DNA of 64,000 bases, taken from NCBI GenBank assembly GCA_947034895.1, contig OX344762.1:40094760-40158759 (forward strand), in the 5' to 3' direction. Shown here in pieces: positions 11,101 to 24,300 of this stretch (positions are counted from its first letter, which is position 1; each line of letters begins with the position of its first letter). Made by a program: the position numbers and the translations under genes. This stretch comes from Rhytidiadelphus loreus (Eukaryota; Streptophyta; Bryopsida; Hypnales; Hylocomiaceae). The notes below the pieces were generated by a model. That model made no database searches. It saw only the letters and a program-made list of their open reading frames with translations, and was not told the origin of the DNA.

Positions 11101-13671
11101 AGCTGCACTCATGCAAAGAGACCTCTCCTTGAAACACACAGTAATGAGATCCTGCCAAAAAAAGGTTAAAGAGTGATTCGTAACTAAGAAAAATAAAAAT
11201 TGCAGATTGGCTACAACACTTACCACTTAGCCTGCTTTGAAATGCTGATGCGAATCGCATATTTCGCCCAATCCAGGTCATCCCATTCACTTACTTTTCC
11301 GTCGTAATGGAATAGCATTATCTGCCATTCTTTTGAAAACTACACAATGGGTGCAGAGAGTAGGTTTTTAGAATTAGGCAACAATAGTTCCCACTAACTA
11401 AATTATCGAAGGATGGTATCCGTAAGACTCCCACTATGGGCGAGATCATGGGCCAATCCTACAAGAAAGAACTCATAGATTTCTTAAGCCAGGTAATAAT
11501 GAGTAAACAAGAAAAAGAACATACCTTCTGAACACACTGGTTGACAAACTCTTTCTGCTTAAGTCCCACAGTGAGAGTCAATAGATACTTCGGTTTTACT
11601 AGGAGGTCCTGCCAGAAAACACCACCATTGAGAAACAGTAACTGATTTCAAGGCAATATATAGTTACAACTCCGGGATCCGTCACGATAGCAATTCCAGG
11701 GACAAAAGGCACCAAATTCTGTGTTCCACAACACATATCGCTCCTAACCCCTAAAGAACCAGGGATTCATGGTTTTGATATGATCGATTTTAATCATGTT
11801 GTTCAATCGTTGAGATGGGGTCAAATTATATATCACCTGAATCAGTGAAGAACATTGCATATGTTGACCAACAAAAAAAACCTGGACAAGAGTAGAAAAT
11901 ATTAGAAAGAACTCACCTCCTCAGGTTTTCCCCACAACCGGCGAGGGTATAGATCCGTCAACGAGACGACTATTCCTCGTGGTAGATTTTCAGCACCTCG
12001 TGGGGGTAAAGAAGAGCAATCTACAGTAGCCTTTTTGGAATTCATGCCCTGAAACACGTGAAACCTTGTCATCACTCTTCAACCAAAACTTGGAAGAAAG
12101 AGATCTAAGTTAATCAGCCAAGGTAGAGGATAATAAAACCGTAAAGTACTTACCCAGTCTCCACCCCTGTTATCACAACATCTTATCAATTCATACGCAT
12201 TGTTGGACTTATTAGCACGCGGTGTAAGAATTAATTAGCTAAACGACTATAATGACCTACCTTGGAATGAAAATGGGGAGGTTTATTACTGTCACTTATA
12301 GTGAGCTACAACCTCCCACTTCGAAATTGCATTAGAAATTCATAAATAGTGATAAAAATTTGAGATTTCGCTCATGTACACAAGGATCTCTCCACAGATC
12401 TGTAGTGATCCTCTACCTTATTCCCAAGCTAATTAAGGAGAGATGCAACAATGCAGCAAAGCAGTATTCTCTGTAAAGCAATTGGCAGTAAGAAAGAACC
12501 ATCTTCGAAAAGCAAAGGAACCTCTGAAATATTTAGAACGTAACAACAGCGAGGGAGAGCGGGTTTACTGTAGAAGTGGCTGGAGAACAATGCACTTACA
12601 CCATTATTATTCTCGAAAACTTCTATCCGTTTTGAATCGCTAGTTGGTGGCGGGGTGGCAAACTGAGATTAGAACACGAAAAAAGTTATCAAGCACAAAC
12701 GACACATTCTCAACAGCTGGAACAAATGGAGGATACTATGTCTCTATTGGAAGTTGAAAGGGATGCCGTTCTTTCTTCTCACCCTTATGAAAGAAAGGGT
12801 GATGCAAACTCCAAAACAAACTCCTATCAAAATGCCTGGCATCAGAGACTTTATGGTCTCGCCCCGCTTCCTTGGAACCCCGCTGCATCAAGAAATCATC
12901 GCACAAGCTTCAAGCTTAGTAACAACAATCTCAAAAAACGAAATGCTGAAGTACAAGTGGCGACGAACTGAGCGCAGTTCAAATCATCAAAAAATGGAAC
13001 AGCACGATCGTTGAAATCAATTTAAGCAGAGATAAACCCTAGACGGGTAGGGTGCTGCTCAGGGGACACCCAGTGTATATTCTATAAAGAGAATGTACCC
13101 AAGGTGTACATTCCAGAGGTGATCTCCCCATAGCAGCACTCGTCCCTTGTCGAATTGCAGCGCTCTCAAGAGCATATAAATACGTAACAATGTGAGGAAA
13201 CAGTAGCACACTACTCATAATGATTTGTGGAATACAGTGATACACAAATCAACTGCAAGTACAGAGCACACCCTAATCACTATAGTAGTGATAAATCTCA
13301 GTCATGAATTGCACACCTTGCGACATCTTCTGGAGCTTGAGCGAATAGTAGGTTCCTCCTGAGGAGTGTGTAATACAGCACGAGTTAGACAGACTGCGAC
13401 AACACACAACCCCAAGGTTTCAAAGCAAGTGATTCTAGCTTTTGCTTGTTTCTTTGCATCTTTCTTCAATCCACCCTTACATTCGATCCAATCCACTCCA
13501 CCAAATAGGAAAAAATACAATAAACCCCAGAAACAGTTCACCCTAACGAATCTTCCATGCACCACCAGTCCCAAGAATCCTTGAAGAAATTCACGAACTC
13601 ATTCAATTCCACACTCATTGAATCCTTGCCAAAGAAAGTAGTTCACAGTACCTCCGAGCTGGAAACGCCAT
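8168..13671 (-). CDS. DUF707 family Golgi-type glycosyltransferase-like protein
   Basis: Predicted coding exons, in transcript order: 13671-13652, 12882-12783, 12662-12600, 12305-12261, 12048-11917, 11608-11525, 11339-11224, 11032-10931, 10471-10358, 9877-9821, 9567-9501, 9278-9225, 8829-8755, 8619-8575, 8281-8168. All introns are GT-AG, phases agree, and the total is 395 codons plus TAA. Seen: a basic N-terminus, one hydrophobic anchor at about residues 20-39, then a lumenal domain with LPRGIVVS (about 99), the acidic motif IWDEDLDVEHF (207-217), GLEISQPGLEP (230-240) and NDLVHGWGLD (301-310). This order is that of plant DUF707 (PF05212) proteins, which are type II membrane proteins resembling glycosyltransferases; the WDEDL acidic cluster could bind a metal-nucleotide sugar, which is inference. 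No substrate is established. Residues 332-343 depart from the usual family sequence. The first 20-nt exon is chosen on phase and is the weakest call. Confidence 0.9.
9060..9200. repeat. Intronic repeat family B, copy 1
   Basis: Lies in the intron 8830-9224 of the DUF707 gene. It carries ATGCAATGTTCTTCGCTGA, ATAAAATTTGATCC, AATATGATCAATC and CATGAATCCTTGGTC in that order. The same ordered words occur at 11757-11874 (inverted) and 19785-19935. Degenerate GACCAA...TTGGTC ends suggest a small MITE, but no target duplication is clear. Confidence 0.65.
11757..11874. repeat. Intronic repeat family B, copy 2 (inverted)
   Basis: Lies in the intron 11609-11916 of the DUF707 gene, in the opposite orientation to copies 1 and 3. 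On the minus strand it reads TTGGTCAACATATGCAATG, TTCTTCACTGATTCAGGTGA, TATAATTTGACCCCATC and ends near CATGAATCCCTGGTTC. It is clearly the same family as 9060-9200. Confidence 0.65.
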
Positions 13672-13679
13672 GACCAAAG

Positions 13680-14440
13680 AACCAAAACCAGAGTCGAGAA
13701 ACTCCTCTTGATAGCTTCACCGCTCCACTTCCTCAATCAAAACCTCAAATCTTCACAAGCAGACAATCGAAGCTTCACCCATCCTCCGATCCGATCTCCC
13801 CACAACCCAAACCCTAAAAAAACGCTCCATCTAATTCAGATCCTCCACGCAGCTAATATACCAAAGCTCCAAAACCCAAATCCGAAATGAGGCGTCAGCG
13901 CCAGGATGCACCACAGGGCATCAAATGGTTGGAGTACCGAATCCCAAGAGCCCCACAAAACCCTCCACAAAACTTTCGAGAGCTCTACAGTCGCAGCAGG
14001 CTTTATTTAGATGTGAAATGTGGAAGCGATGATGACAAATTCAACTGGGGGGGTCACTTTAGCCTTGATTGGATTTGGGATTTGCGATTCGAATGGGTTG
14101 GATTGCTGTTTCTGTTGCCAATGGTTGCAGTTCTGTCTGTGAGAATTGTGATAACTTATTAGTTGGGGAGAGATGGAGTTTGGATCCGCCTGGGATTGCA
14201 GGGATTTGTAGGATTCCGGTGGGCTATGGTGTTTGGGAGCTTCCGGTGGGGGCTACACTTCACTTACGCATTTTTGTGTGTGTGCAGCCTCCCGTCCCTT
14301 CCATGTGGATTGTGGAAGTGTCACCTGCCAGATGAAATCTGTCAGAGGACAGAGAGGTTGCAACCCGCTGGCATCATTGCAGGACCTGACTCCGGATGAT
14401 GTTCTGTCCCTGGAACAGACAGAATAAATAATACAACTCC
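13680..14440. promoter_or_regulatory. Upstream region of the DUF707 gene, with possible small plus-strand gene
   Basis: This stretch is less AT-rich than its surroundings and holds the promoter and 5' leader of the minus-strand gene. An AAACCCTAAA telobox lies near 13808-13817. On the plus strand, a pyrimidine/TG-rich tract ending in GTGTGCAG near 14286 is followed by an open frame to a TAA near 14427. It ends in residues DLTPDDVLSLEQTE and looks protein-like. An upstream plus frame starts with ATG at 13887. I cannot join them into a credible gene and recognise no family, so a divergent small gene here is only a possibility. Confidence 0.25.
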
Positions 14441-16577
14441 AAAACATAATGCCAAAACAATGCAATCAATTCCAACACAATGACAATGAGCTCAAAAGAT
14501 GCAGTTACTGCATCACATTCCCATATTTCTCATTCACTATACTTCACAGAGATACAATTCTCATTCACGGGGATACACAATTTGTCACCACATATATTAG
14601 TTACTAACTTACACATTACCATTAACCTAACCAATTGCAATCTAGACAAAGATGTTGACATTACATTTCCAATTCCAACCATCAACGATGTTTTTCTTAA
14701 CCCCTAAAGTCCCCAGGGGATGGACATTGTAAAAAATTAAAAAATAAATTCCAGAGATGTGGAATCCCAAAGAGATTTTTTTGTGCATATAATTCTCAAT
14801 CAAATCAAATTTATGGTTTAGAAGCTACAACCATTTTTTTGCAAAACTAATTTGGAGGCCCCTAGGGTAGGGAAACATTCCTTGCCTTGGACAAGGGTCG
14901 ATAGATGGAACAAAGTATTGTTTTGTTTTGTTTTTCGGTCAAATGGCCTTTGGTTTTGAGTTTTGTGTCTCTTTTGTTTTGGATGGTTTGAATTAAAAGG
15001 GGCCAATTTTGAGTATGTAATTTTTGTATGCACTTGAGTATGCACTAGCTCTACGCAATGGATGTCTCATTTCTTTTTTGAGGAAATTAGACATTTAATT
15101 GCCTAAAAAAAAATACTCGGACAAAGGGACATAGAAGAGGCATGACATATGAGATTTCCATACCTTACTCACATTTAGACTTATAACACTCGAAAAGCAA
15201 GGTTTTTTTTTTGACATGGTTAGGCCTTGGGTGGTGAGAGTTTAATGAACAATAGTTGAAGGCCCACCACTTCTAATTTAGTCATCAAGTGAAACTTCTC
15301 AATCTTGAAGAAAAATAGATTTTGGAGTTCTTGAGGCACTCTTAATTACTATGGAGTTTGTGGAATGCTCAAAACATTAAGGATAGAGCATTGCATGAAT
15401 TGTCAAGTGGTTCAATCAATTGCTACATACTGAACTTATGATAAAAAAAACTTGAATGGAAACGCACAATCACACCAACATCAGTGTAAACTAAAGCAAC
15501 TTCCATATATATTCTGGACGATGAATAGAGGGCTTGGAGGTGTTGTTTAGTCCAACAAACTTCTCATTCATCCATTGTAACACTAGAATCTTGAAAAGAT
15601 AACCTTCCATAATGACCAATTTCATGGGATTGCGGTAAATGATATTTGTATAGAAAGATATAAGCAAAATGTGCCAAAATTTGAAAAAGGATTGAGGCAT
15701 TAAGGGGTTAATCAAATTTGGGCTTCCCGGCTAACTTCAGATGAGAACAACCCCCTTTGTTTCTTGTTTTTTGGGTATAGGAGAGGGCTCATAAACCACT
15801 CAGGCTTTTGCACCTGTCCATTAGGAAGCTCTGAAATAGATAGTTAATTGTGAGAAAATGAATTGAAGATTACATTGAAGCATGTCAAGACTTGGTTTTT
15901 ACTAATTGAATGGATGGTTTCAGAGTCCCATTGGGTTCATTCTTAACTAAGTGGATAGGTGTCTCCTGATTATATTCAAAATAAGAATTGGTTGTTGAAC
16001 TACCTTCTCTCAAGTGTTAATTTTTTTGAAATAATGATTTATTCAACCATCCATTTCAATTTTAGGAAGGGATGCATTTAGAAACAAATTCTATTCCTTT
16101 TTACATATAGCACTACTAGTTATTGAACCAAAACAGTTTTTTTTTCAAACTGCGCATGTATGGGTTTGCAAGGCCTATTGATCACAACTATAGGCCCTAT
16201 GCCAAACAATGTTTGAAAATTCATAACTAATTCAATAATGCTTCAAAAAATATGGAATGACTTGTGTTAGATTCCTCATCTATTTCTCCTTCACTAAAGA
16301 ATATAATAAAAATATTTCCTTCTCAAGAAATACATGGAAAAGGGAGACTAGCTCTTGAATGAGCGGTTTATGAACCTCTTACCTTAGACTTTTTATGTTG
16401 AAAACCGCCCATCCAAAGTGGTTCATTCTAGAATAATTTCAGGGTGGAAAAGGTGATAGTAATGTATAGTATTTGGTAATGAATGAATGATGATGTACCT
16501 CACACTGGAAGTGACAAAAGTGTAGTTAATGAGATGTATTAATGTTTAATTGTAAGTTAGAACTAAGGTAGGAGGCT
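14441..16577. other. Intergenic DNA, no gene seen
   Basis: AT-rich sequence without a frame of coding character. At about 16190-16400 it contains a degenerate copy of the dispersed repeat described at 16930-17145 (shared phrases: AAAATTCATAACTAATTCA, TTAGATTCCTCATC, GAAATACATG). Nothing else is recognised. Confidence 0.5.
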
Positions 16578-16894
16578 GTAAAACAGTGCGGGCTTTAAGA
16601 ATGGCTCCTATAAATGGCTGTGAAATGGTGCATTTAAAGTTCTGAAATTGACCAGTACATTCATTGAATGAACTAAGGAAAAAAACATTATTAATTGCAA
16701 GAGCCAATCAATCTCTTTGTTTTCTCCATTTTTATGTAAAACAGTGCGGGCTTTAAGAATGGCTCCTATAAATGGCTGTGAAATGGTGCATTTAAAGTTC
16801 TGAAATTGACCAGTACATTCATTGAATGAACTAAGGAAAAAAAACATTATTAATTGCAAGAGCCAATCAATCTCTTTGTTTTCTCCATTTTTAT
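16578..16894. repeat. Tandem duplication, 158-bp unit, two copies
   Basis: Two adjacent copies begin GTAAAACAGTGCGGGCTTTA at 16578 and 16736. They are identical apart from one extra A in the AAAAAACATT run of the second copy. Near identity implies a recent event. The unit encodes nothing recognised. Confidence 0.93.
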
Positions 16895-16929
16895 TTAGAA
16901 TTGCGAGTGAACCATTCATGAAAGATCTA

Positions 16930-17145
16930 GGGTCACAAATAGGGACCTACAACCCAACTCATTTGAAAATTCATAAGTAATTCAAAAATCTTTGGAAAAA
17001 TATGAAACCACTTGGGTTAGATTCCTCATCAATTTCCCTTTGTCTGAAAAATGAGCTAAAAATATTCCCTTCCAAAGAAATACATGAAAAAGGCAGACCA
17101 GCCCTTAGATGCACCATTTCTGAGCCTCCTACCTTAAACTGAATT
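16930..17145. repeat. Dispersed repeat family C
   Basis: The phrases AAAATTCATAAGTAATTCA, AATATGAAACCACTTG, GTTAGATTCCTCATCAATT, then GCCTCCTACCTTA recur in order at 49540-49750 and partly at 46440-46565 and 16190-16400. Copies are diverged, with no clear ends or coding sequence. This is probably an old transposon remnant. Confidence 0.65.
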
Positions 17146-18337
17146 CAGATGTGTTTCGCATGATTTAGAGAGCGCCATGAACACTTTAAGTTGTCATTTA
17201 ATCCATTCACTGGTGTTTTTATATTCATTACAGCTGCAGTTTGTGTGCGTAATGAGCGACTGATGCACTTTTGCCTTGTAAAAATCGCCAAAATTTCATT
17301 TTCACTGCAAAAATTCTGAAAAAAATTGGAATAACAGCTCCTCTTCTTTCTCTAGCCATGAAAAAAAATTACATACTTTCGGTTTCACTGGCTTCTCCAA
17401 ACAGGCGTATCTTTCCTTACATGCACCATTACAGAGCCTTGTACCGTACGTGGTAACAATTCTGTGCCTTTAATTGCCACTAGGATAAATCAGTGTATGA
17501 ACTATGTGTAAAAATTGAGTACTATTAATATCACACGAACTTAATCCCTAATCCACAAACCCACAAGCTTTTTCATATCATACAAAGATTGCAGTGAGGA
17601 GCACCACTTCCCTGCCTTTGCTTCTGGGAGTCACAAGATCAAATTCACCATGTGCCTGCAGCGTAAAGTAAAGTGTGAGTTTGTGGCAGACCCTTGCACT
17701 GCACCATGGCTGACTTAGGTGCTTCAAGATCCTCTGTGGCAGTGTGCTCTAAGTTATAAACTTCTTCTCTTGTGAAATAAGTGACGTGACACAATGAACT
17801 CAGGCAGGCTTCCAACATGGTACTCTTAACTGTTACGCAAGATGTCCAACTTGAGAGTATTACATGCCAGGTATTGCATCAGTCGGGGTGTCTGAAACCG
17901 CAAGTTTTCTACCGCCATAAAATCATATGTAGAACGCACAATGCAAAGCCGAACTCTCTATCTAAGTATGGCATCCATCAATTGCAGTTGCATGGCCACA
18001 GGGATAGATACTAGGAGTTGAACAAAACAAACAGGAACGTGATATAAAAATACCAGAATGAGAGCATAAGATACCAAGCAATTGGTATTGTAACTCTGCA
18101 AACAATTTGGGCTGCAATGAGTGATATCATATTACACCTCATTTAAGGAAACTGAACCAAATGTGACTTTGCAGTGGATCCTGTAATGTATCATTGAGTC
18201 GGGAGAATCCCTGTGCAAGACCATGTCCAAACTCTTTGCGAGTCATATGAAATTGGGGGAAAAAAAATCATCTCCTCTCGCTGGTACATCTGTGAATAGA
18301 ATACATGAACCAGGATTCTTCTGAGGAACTTGCCTTT
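17146..18337. other. Intergenic and 3' flank of the PHT4 gene
   Basis: No gene is supported. The part nearest 18337 must include the 3' untranslated region of the minus-strand transporter gene. Short plus-strand frames at 17271-17456 and 17817-18014 have no recognisable features. Confidence 0.5.
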
Positions 18338-21300
18338 CTAAGATTCAAATTTCTGGGGCTTACTGCTAGCGAAGATATTCCACACTACCGTCCCCGTTAA
18401 GTAGAAGAAAATAGATGGCGCAAATAGTGCAAGCTGCACAACCAAACAAGGGATAGTTGTACAACATAGTCAACATTAAGAATGTACGGAAGGGATTAGA
18501 GATAAATGAGATTTTACTCTATCTTCTAGCACCTCTATAGTCGAGTCACATTAATTCAATTCAGTCAATTAGAGTGCATCAATCTATATGCCATACTATC
18601 CAGCAACCGATTCAAAAGGAGACCAACTCCAATACAACTAGTGTCAAATGATAGTGTTCGATCAAAACAAATTCATGTGGCGTTGCTTACAGTCCATGAT
18701 TGAGTCCTATCCAAGATGATTCCCACAAGTGCGACGCCCAGAACTCCAGGGATAGCTCCTATGGTATTGGTTATTCCCTGTGTCCACCAACAAGATGTAA
18801 GGAATGCAGCATGACATCCTAAATTATTGTACTTTTCATCAGTCAGTGGATTCATAATTTCTATCCAACTGGTTTATCCCGAATTTTAGTAAAGCATCTC
18901 GGTTTGTCCTAAACGTCAAACCTAAGAGAACCTCAACAGTTTCAAGACAAACAAATATTTCATGGAACCATGGGTTTCTACACTCACTATAATCGATTCT
19001 TTCTGTTTTGCTTATACCAGTACATGTTTTTCAAGTAGAAAGAACAAACTCTATACAAAGGGTTCCAAACCTTGTGGAAACTGCGTTATACAATGCTCTG
19101 GTCTGCTTGACCCCCCTAATTTAGGAGAAGTCTTGCTTGAAAAGAATATGAAGAAGGGAGCCTTACCAAAAGGACACCTGCATATTCTGGAGAGATGTCT
19201 TGGTGCGTACAGTACAACCCTGCACATCAAGATCAATGAATGCTGGTGCGTAATTAGCCCGTAAAAGACCAACGAGCTATGGTTTCCAAATGACCTACTC
19301 TTGATTAGATAGGAGTTAAGGTAGGAAAATCAGGCATTCAGAATTTCAAGCAAATACCTATGACAATTGAAATGTTATATGAAACAAACTACCACGGAAC
19401 AAGAAATGATGAATAGCAGCGACGAATAATAGAGAATTGGGTGATGTAGGAACTGTACCAGCAAGAGTAAAACTTGACAAACCGAGGCCTGAAGTGAGAA
19501 TTGCAACGTCCACCCAGGGGTTAACCTTTGGAGATAAGGCCGCAAAGGTCATGCATGCAGCAGGCGATAGAAAGCCAATCGTTTGACAGACTTTCCTAAT
19601 CTGTACACGCACAGATGACAATGATTTGCATGTAAGACGATTGACACACGACCTAGGCTCCATCAAAGAACATATGGACAGTGTCTTCATGTGCTCTAAT
19701 TTCAATTTAAACCCGTAAAGTATCAAGTGGTTCAAATTGGGCGTCACGGTCTTTCAGCAGTTTCAAGTAGGCCATACGGAGACTTTCTATTGTTCAATTT
19801 TATAAAATTTGTGACCAACACATGCAATGTTCTCCACTGAATCCGGTGGTATAAAATTTGGATCCACTTGGAATATATTTTTCCCCAATACGATCACTCA
19901 ATTTGGTCATGAGCCCTTGGTCCTTTTAAAAATTAATGGAACATCCATTACAAGAAACCAATTAAACATTCTGAACTAAAAAGAAAGTTCTAAGCCGCAT
20001 CGCTCTCAATTTTCTAAGTTTCTTTTAAACTGAGTCAATCCTTTAATGATACATTACTCCCTCTCCATACTTATTAACCAAAGAAATTTCTCAACGAATT
20101 GTCTACAAAATGGCATGCGTAACTAGCATGACAACCACAAATTCAAGATATAAGCACAGAATCTTACCAAGGTAACGTCATATCCACGAGAGATATAGTG
20201 GTCAGCAAGAGGAGCTGCAAGACTTGTCACTGCAACTGATGCCAAGGGCGAAAGTATAGATAGCTGTAATCTCCCAACCAGCTACAGTTCAGTACCCTAA
20301 ACCAACTAAGCTATACACCAGGAAAGGCGACTAAACAGATGTTACCATTTCGACCTTACAAGAAAATTGGAATCTCTATGTAATCAAGGCCGACCACTGC
20401 TACGTTGCGAAGTGAATAAACGCTTCATCAATATTCTGAAAAAGTGAACCATGAAATTCCGGGCACAATGAAGTTTCTAAATAAAAGCTGAAAGAAAGTG
20501 GGGAAGTACGGCGAGAATTCTTCACAGTAATTAAGAACAATCATTGACTGATCGAAACTCATTCATGTGGTTGCAAGAGTGGGCACTCACCAAAGCTGCA
20601 TGAGTAAGATCAAGATGGAGTTCTTGACTGCAACACGGTAAAACAGATCGATATTAGTGATGGACCTCAATAGTAGCCTCCGGTAATCACGAATGCAGCT
20701 TGCACTAGAAAAATGAATCCCTTCTAAGCGCCTTCTTGGTAAAAAATGGATGCTTCCATGTCTATTGGGGTTGAAATCATTCATTTCGGAAGCTTCAGGG
20801 AAGGTAAGAAAACGCACTAATAGGAAAAAGAAACCATACCCTACATGTTTGAACGATACACATATATTTGATCGATACAAATATGTTATGAGAGTTACAA
20901 TAATCAACCACTAGTTTTCAAGCGTTCAGAGGATTTGCATAGCAGTTGGCAATCGATTTGGACTCACCTAAAATAAGTTGGGAGCCATGAAAGAAGAGTG
21001 TAATGTCCCCAGTTGCCGCAAAAATGAGCATAGATCATAGCCCACACAGCAGGACTTTTGCCAAAGGCCTTCCAAGGAATTTTCTGCAAATAAAATTCTC
21101 GTCTGTTTTAAGGGTCATGGAGGGCAACAGATGCTCAAACAGAACAAAACCTTAAACAAAGGGATTAGAAACTGATCCGGACGACAACTAAAGACATTTG
21201 AGATTGATTCACAATTTATAGGTGTCAACCCACTTAAGGCAAAACAGCAAAGCCAAAACAATATGTGGATACTAAACCAAAAACAGAAATTAAAGGCTGA

Positions 21301-24300
21301 AAAGTAGCCAATTTCTACTTTTTCCATCTAGAAGCAACTTACTTTATCATGGGCTGGGCTAGGTTGAGGAGGTAAGGGCGGTGCGCCGTTTACGACCGCT
21401 GCAGATTGTAGCTTTCTTTGCTGCAAGTGACCATTATGGTTACTAATAGAACCGTTACTGCTACCTGCGTCTGTCACACTAACTTTGCTGATGAGATATT
21501 CAACATGGAGCGAAAGCATGGTCGAATCTACACTAGCGTACACTACATTAATGAAAACCCACACAAATTCAAATTAATCCATTGAAAGATAAGTGGTTAG
21601 TGGAAGACTAAAAGCAAAGAACATACCAGAACTGTTTAAAGTATTTGAAGGCGGCTCGGAGTTGGTAGATTTGTTTCCTAACATGGAGGACCCTACTGCA
21701 CTTTCAAACAGAAGACACCTGTCCATCTCCAGAGATAATATCAGTGGCACACGATTTGCTCTTCTCAGGGAGTTATATTAATGAATAATGCTGCCACAGA
21801 ACATCAATACATTGCATGCAAGTTCATTGGATGAACAAGGACAAACTAAGCAAAACGTGAACCTTGAAGAGATCAGTTATGGTGCGTAGTTGCGTACCAT
21901 ATAACTCCCAACGCCCCAAATGCATAAAAGACCGACTCCCAGCCGAAACGCTGAATCATAATTGGGGCTAGAAGGAGCCTGTAACCATCATGCGCGGCTT
22001 AGCGTCCCTAGGAGTCGATTGCAAAGACAATTCTAACCCCTAAAAGCTCAAGCTCAAAATAGAAAATCCACTTTCGAAGATGATAGTTGATTATAGCAAC
22101 TTTCAAAGCATTCTTGTAAGGTTAAGAAACTGAAAAGAAACTGTAGGGAATAACTACTACTTTCTATTCATATATTTTGATACCTTTCTTGATGCGTCCT
22201 AAATGAATTATATATTTATATCAGCTCCCATGGATATGAAAGAGGCTACTTTTGGCCATCTGGACACTAAGGGTTAACTTCGCCAATCCATTCAGAATGA
22301 CAAAGATCTGCTTCATTGTAAAGTAATGCTACTGGACATCATGAGCAATCAAAAGTGAGAACAGTGTGTACCCAACGACGCTACCAACATTGAGGCCACC
22401 AAAAACAGTGGCCACAGCTCTAGAGCGCTCACTCAACGGCATTGCCCTGCATCATCCCAATTCATAAAGTCAGTCCTAGACTCGCCCAACACCCAACCTA
22501 TTTAGAATGGAGGAAACGAATTCATAGTATTATATACTCTTAGAATTGAAGGATATATTTCTCCAACCAAGCTTTGAAAACTGAGATTTAAACAACAGGT
22601 CACCTCGCAATCAGATCCGTAGCAGCTGCTGGTGAAACTCCTTCCCCGAGTCCAACCTGCAAGCAATCTCATCACACGGTTGATAATGTCAGATGCGCTA
22701 TTACATTCTAACAGCAACAGTTAGGGAACCCATCCCCGTGGGGTCCCTTCTCCGTCAGTTGTAAAGTCACTCACTTACAATGCAAGTTCCATTGCCATTC
22801 AAGCACATGACTTGAAAGAACTGAGATTCTTTTCGATTCTAACGCAATCAGAGATGTGAAAGCCACAAGAGTGTGTTCCCTATCCTCTCTGTAGCTATGT
22901 ACTGACAAAGGACCGTGCAAAGTAAGGATCAATGAACGTACCAAAAGACGGCACAAAAGAAGAAGCGGAAGTATCCTGGCGGTACTTGGCACAGCCGCTG
23001 TTGCCAAAGACCACATCAAGACCCCCGCACGCAGCACCATCCTGTATGTTCACGTCATTAGTAGAAGTCCCTCTTGACCTATGAAGTTCCCATTCTAATG
23101 GCATGTACACATTTGAGAAAAGATCTCGAGGCCAAATATTGCAATAGACAGAGGATATGTACCATAAACATCTGCAGCTAAGTCAAAGTACGACGGCCAA
23201 GTTCAACAGCATGTCTGCATTGAGGTTACTGTAGATAAAATTGAATACGGTTGCTGGAAATTCTGACTGTTCTTTCTTCTTCAAAAGGGTGGTTAGGAAT
23301 TGATCTGACTAGCAGGAATCTTCAAGAGGGACTTGCGAGAAGTGTAGGGAGGTAGAAAATTCTTACTGGCCAGAGAATGCTTTGGCAAGCCACCCACCAG
23401 GAAGTTGACTGATGCAATAACCCCAAAAGAATGATGACTGGACCAACCCTGCTGTTGTCGAGTTCCAGCCCAGCTGATGGGACATCGGAATAATGGCCAC
23501 ACTCATATTCACCTGTACAAAAGCGCTTGGCCTCAGAGAGCTGCTTTGCAATTTTCAGAGTTTCAAGGGAGTTACAACAATCAGAAATATTACGGCAGCG
23601 ATCAGCAACTCAGGAGAATCTTAGGGTGCATGAAGTGAGCTAAGTATCCATATACTTCAGAGGTGGAAGCAGGAGATTCACGTCGGGCAACATAATTGAA
23701 TGATCTAATAACCTCAAGACCTAATAGTGCAAAACTTCAAATAAAACTGGGATAATAAGTAGTTGAAGGACCCGAAGGGTGTCCAATTTGATGCCGGAAA
23801 GGCTTCACCACACAAGTCTTGTTGCGATGAACAGTACTCATGAAGGGAAAGAGGATCCTCCCCATGAACAATCACAATTCCGACTACTCTTATCTTCACA
23901 AGTCTCGCATACCTACATCATGCGAACATCTCCCAATTAGGTCATGAGGTTTAATGAAAACACTTCATATGAAATCTGACCAACGTTTCTCTGCGACTAA
24001 ATTTATTCTCAATTCGTCACAAGGAGTACATAAACCCCGTCCCAGAGTTTACAATCTATATCAGAAATTCTATTTTAATATTACTTCGTCAAGCATAACG
24101 CTGACTGGTTTGCCACTGAATTCGGAATTTCATGACAGACGACTGTCCCAGGCAGTAGCACCAAGATAATTGGAGGCCAAGGAAGGGGCCACTGACCTTA
24201 TCCATGTTGCAGATAACAAATGCAAGTGCCGTGGTCAGAATGAGCTTGAATCTTGGAGGCAAAGTTCCCCACGACGTAATGGAGTCGTCCACATCTACAG

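Noticed and set aside
12154..12166. Possible 13-nt micro-exon in the DUF707 gene with good splice sites
   Set aside because: Including it breaks the reading phase between the exons at 12305-12261 and 12048-11917, which join in frame without it.
17271..18014. Short plus-strand frames downstream of the PHT4 gene
   Set aside because: 60-65 codons, no features, and in the probable 3' flank of the minus-strand gene.
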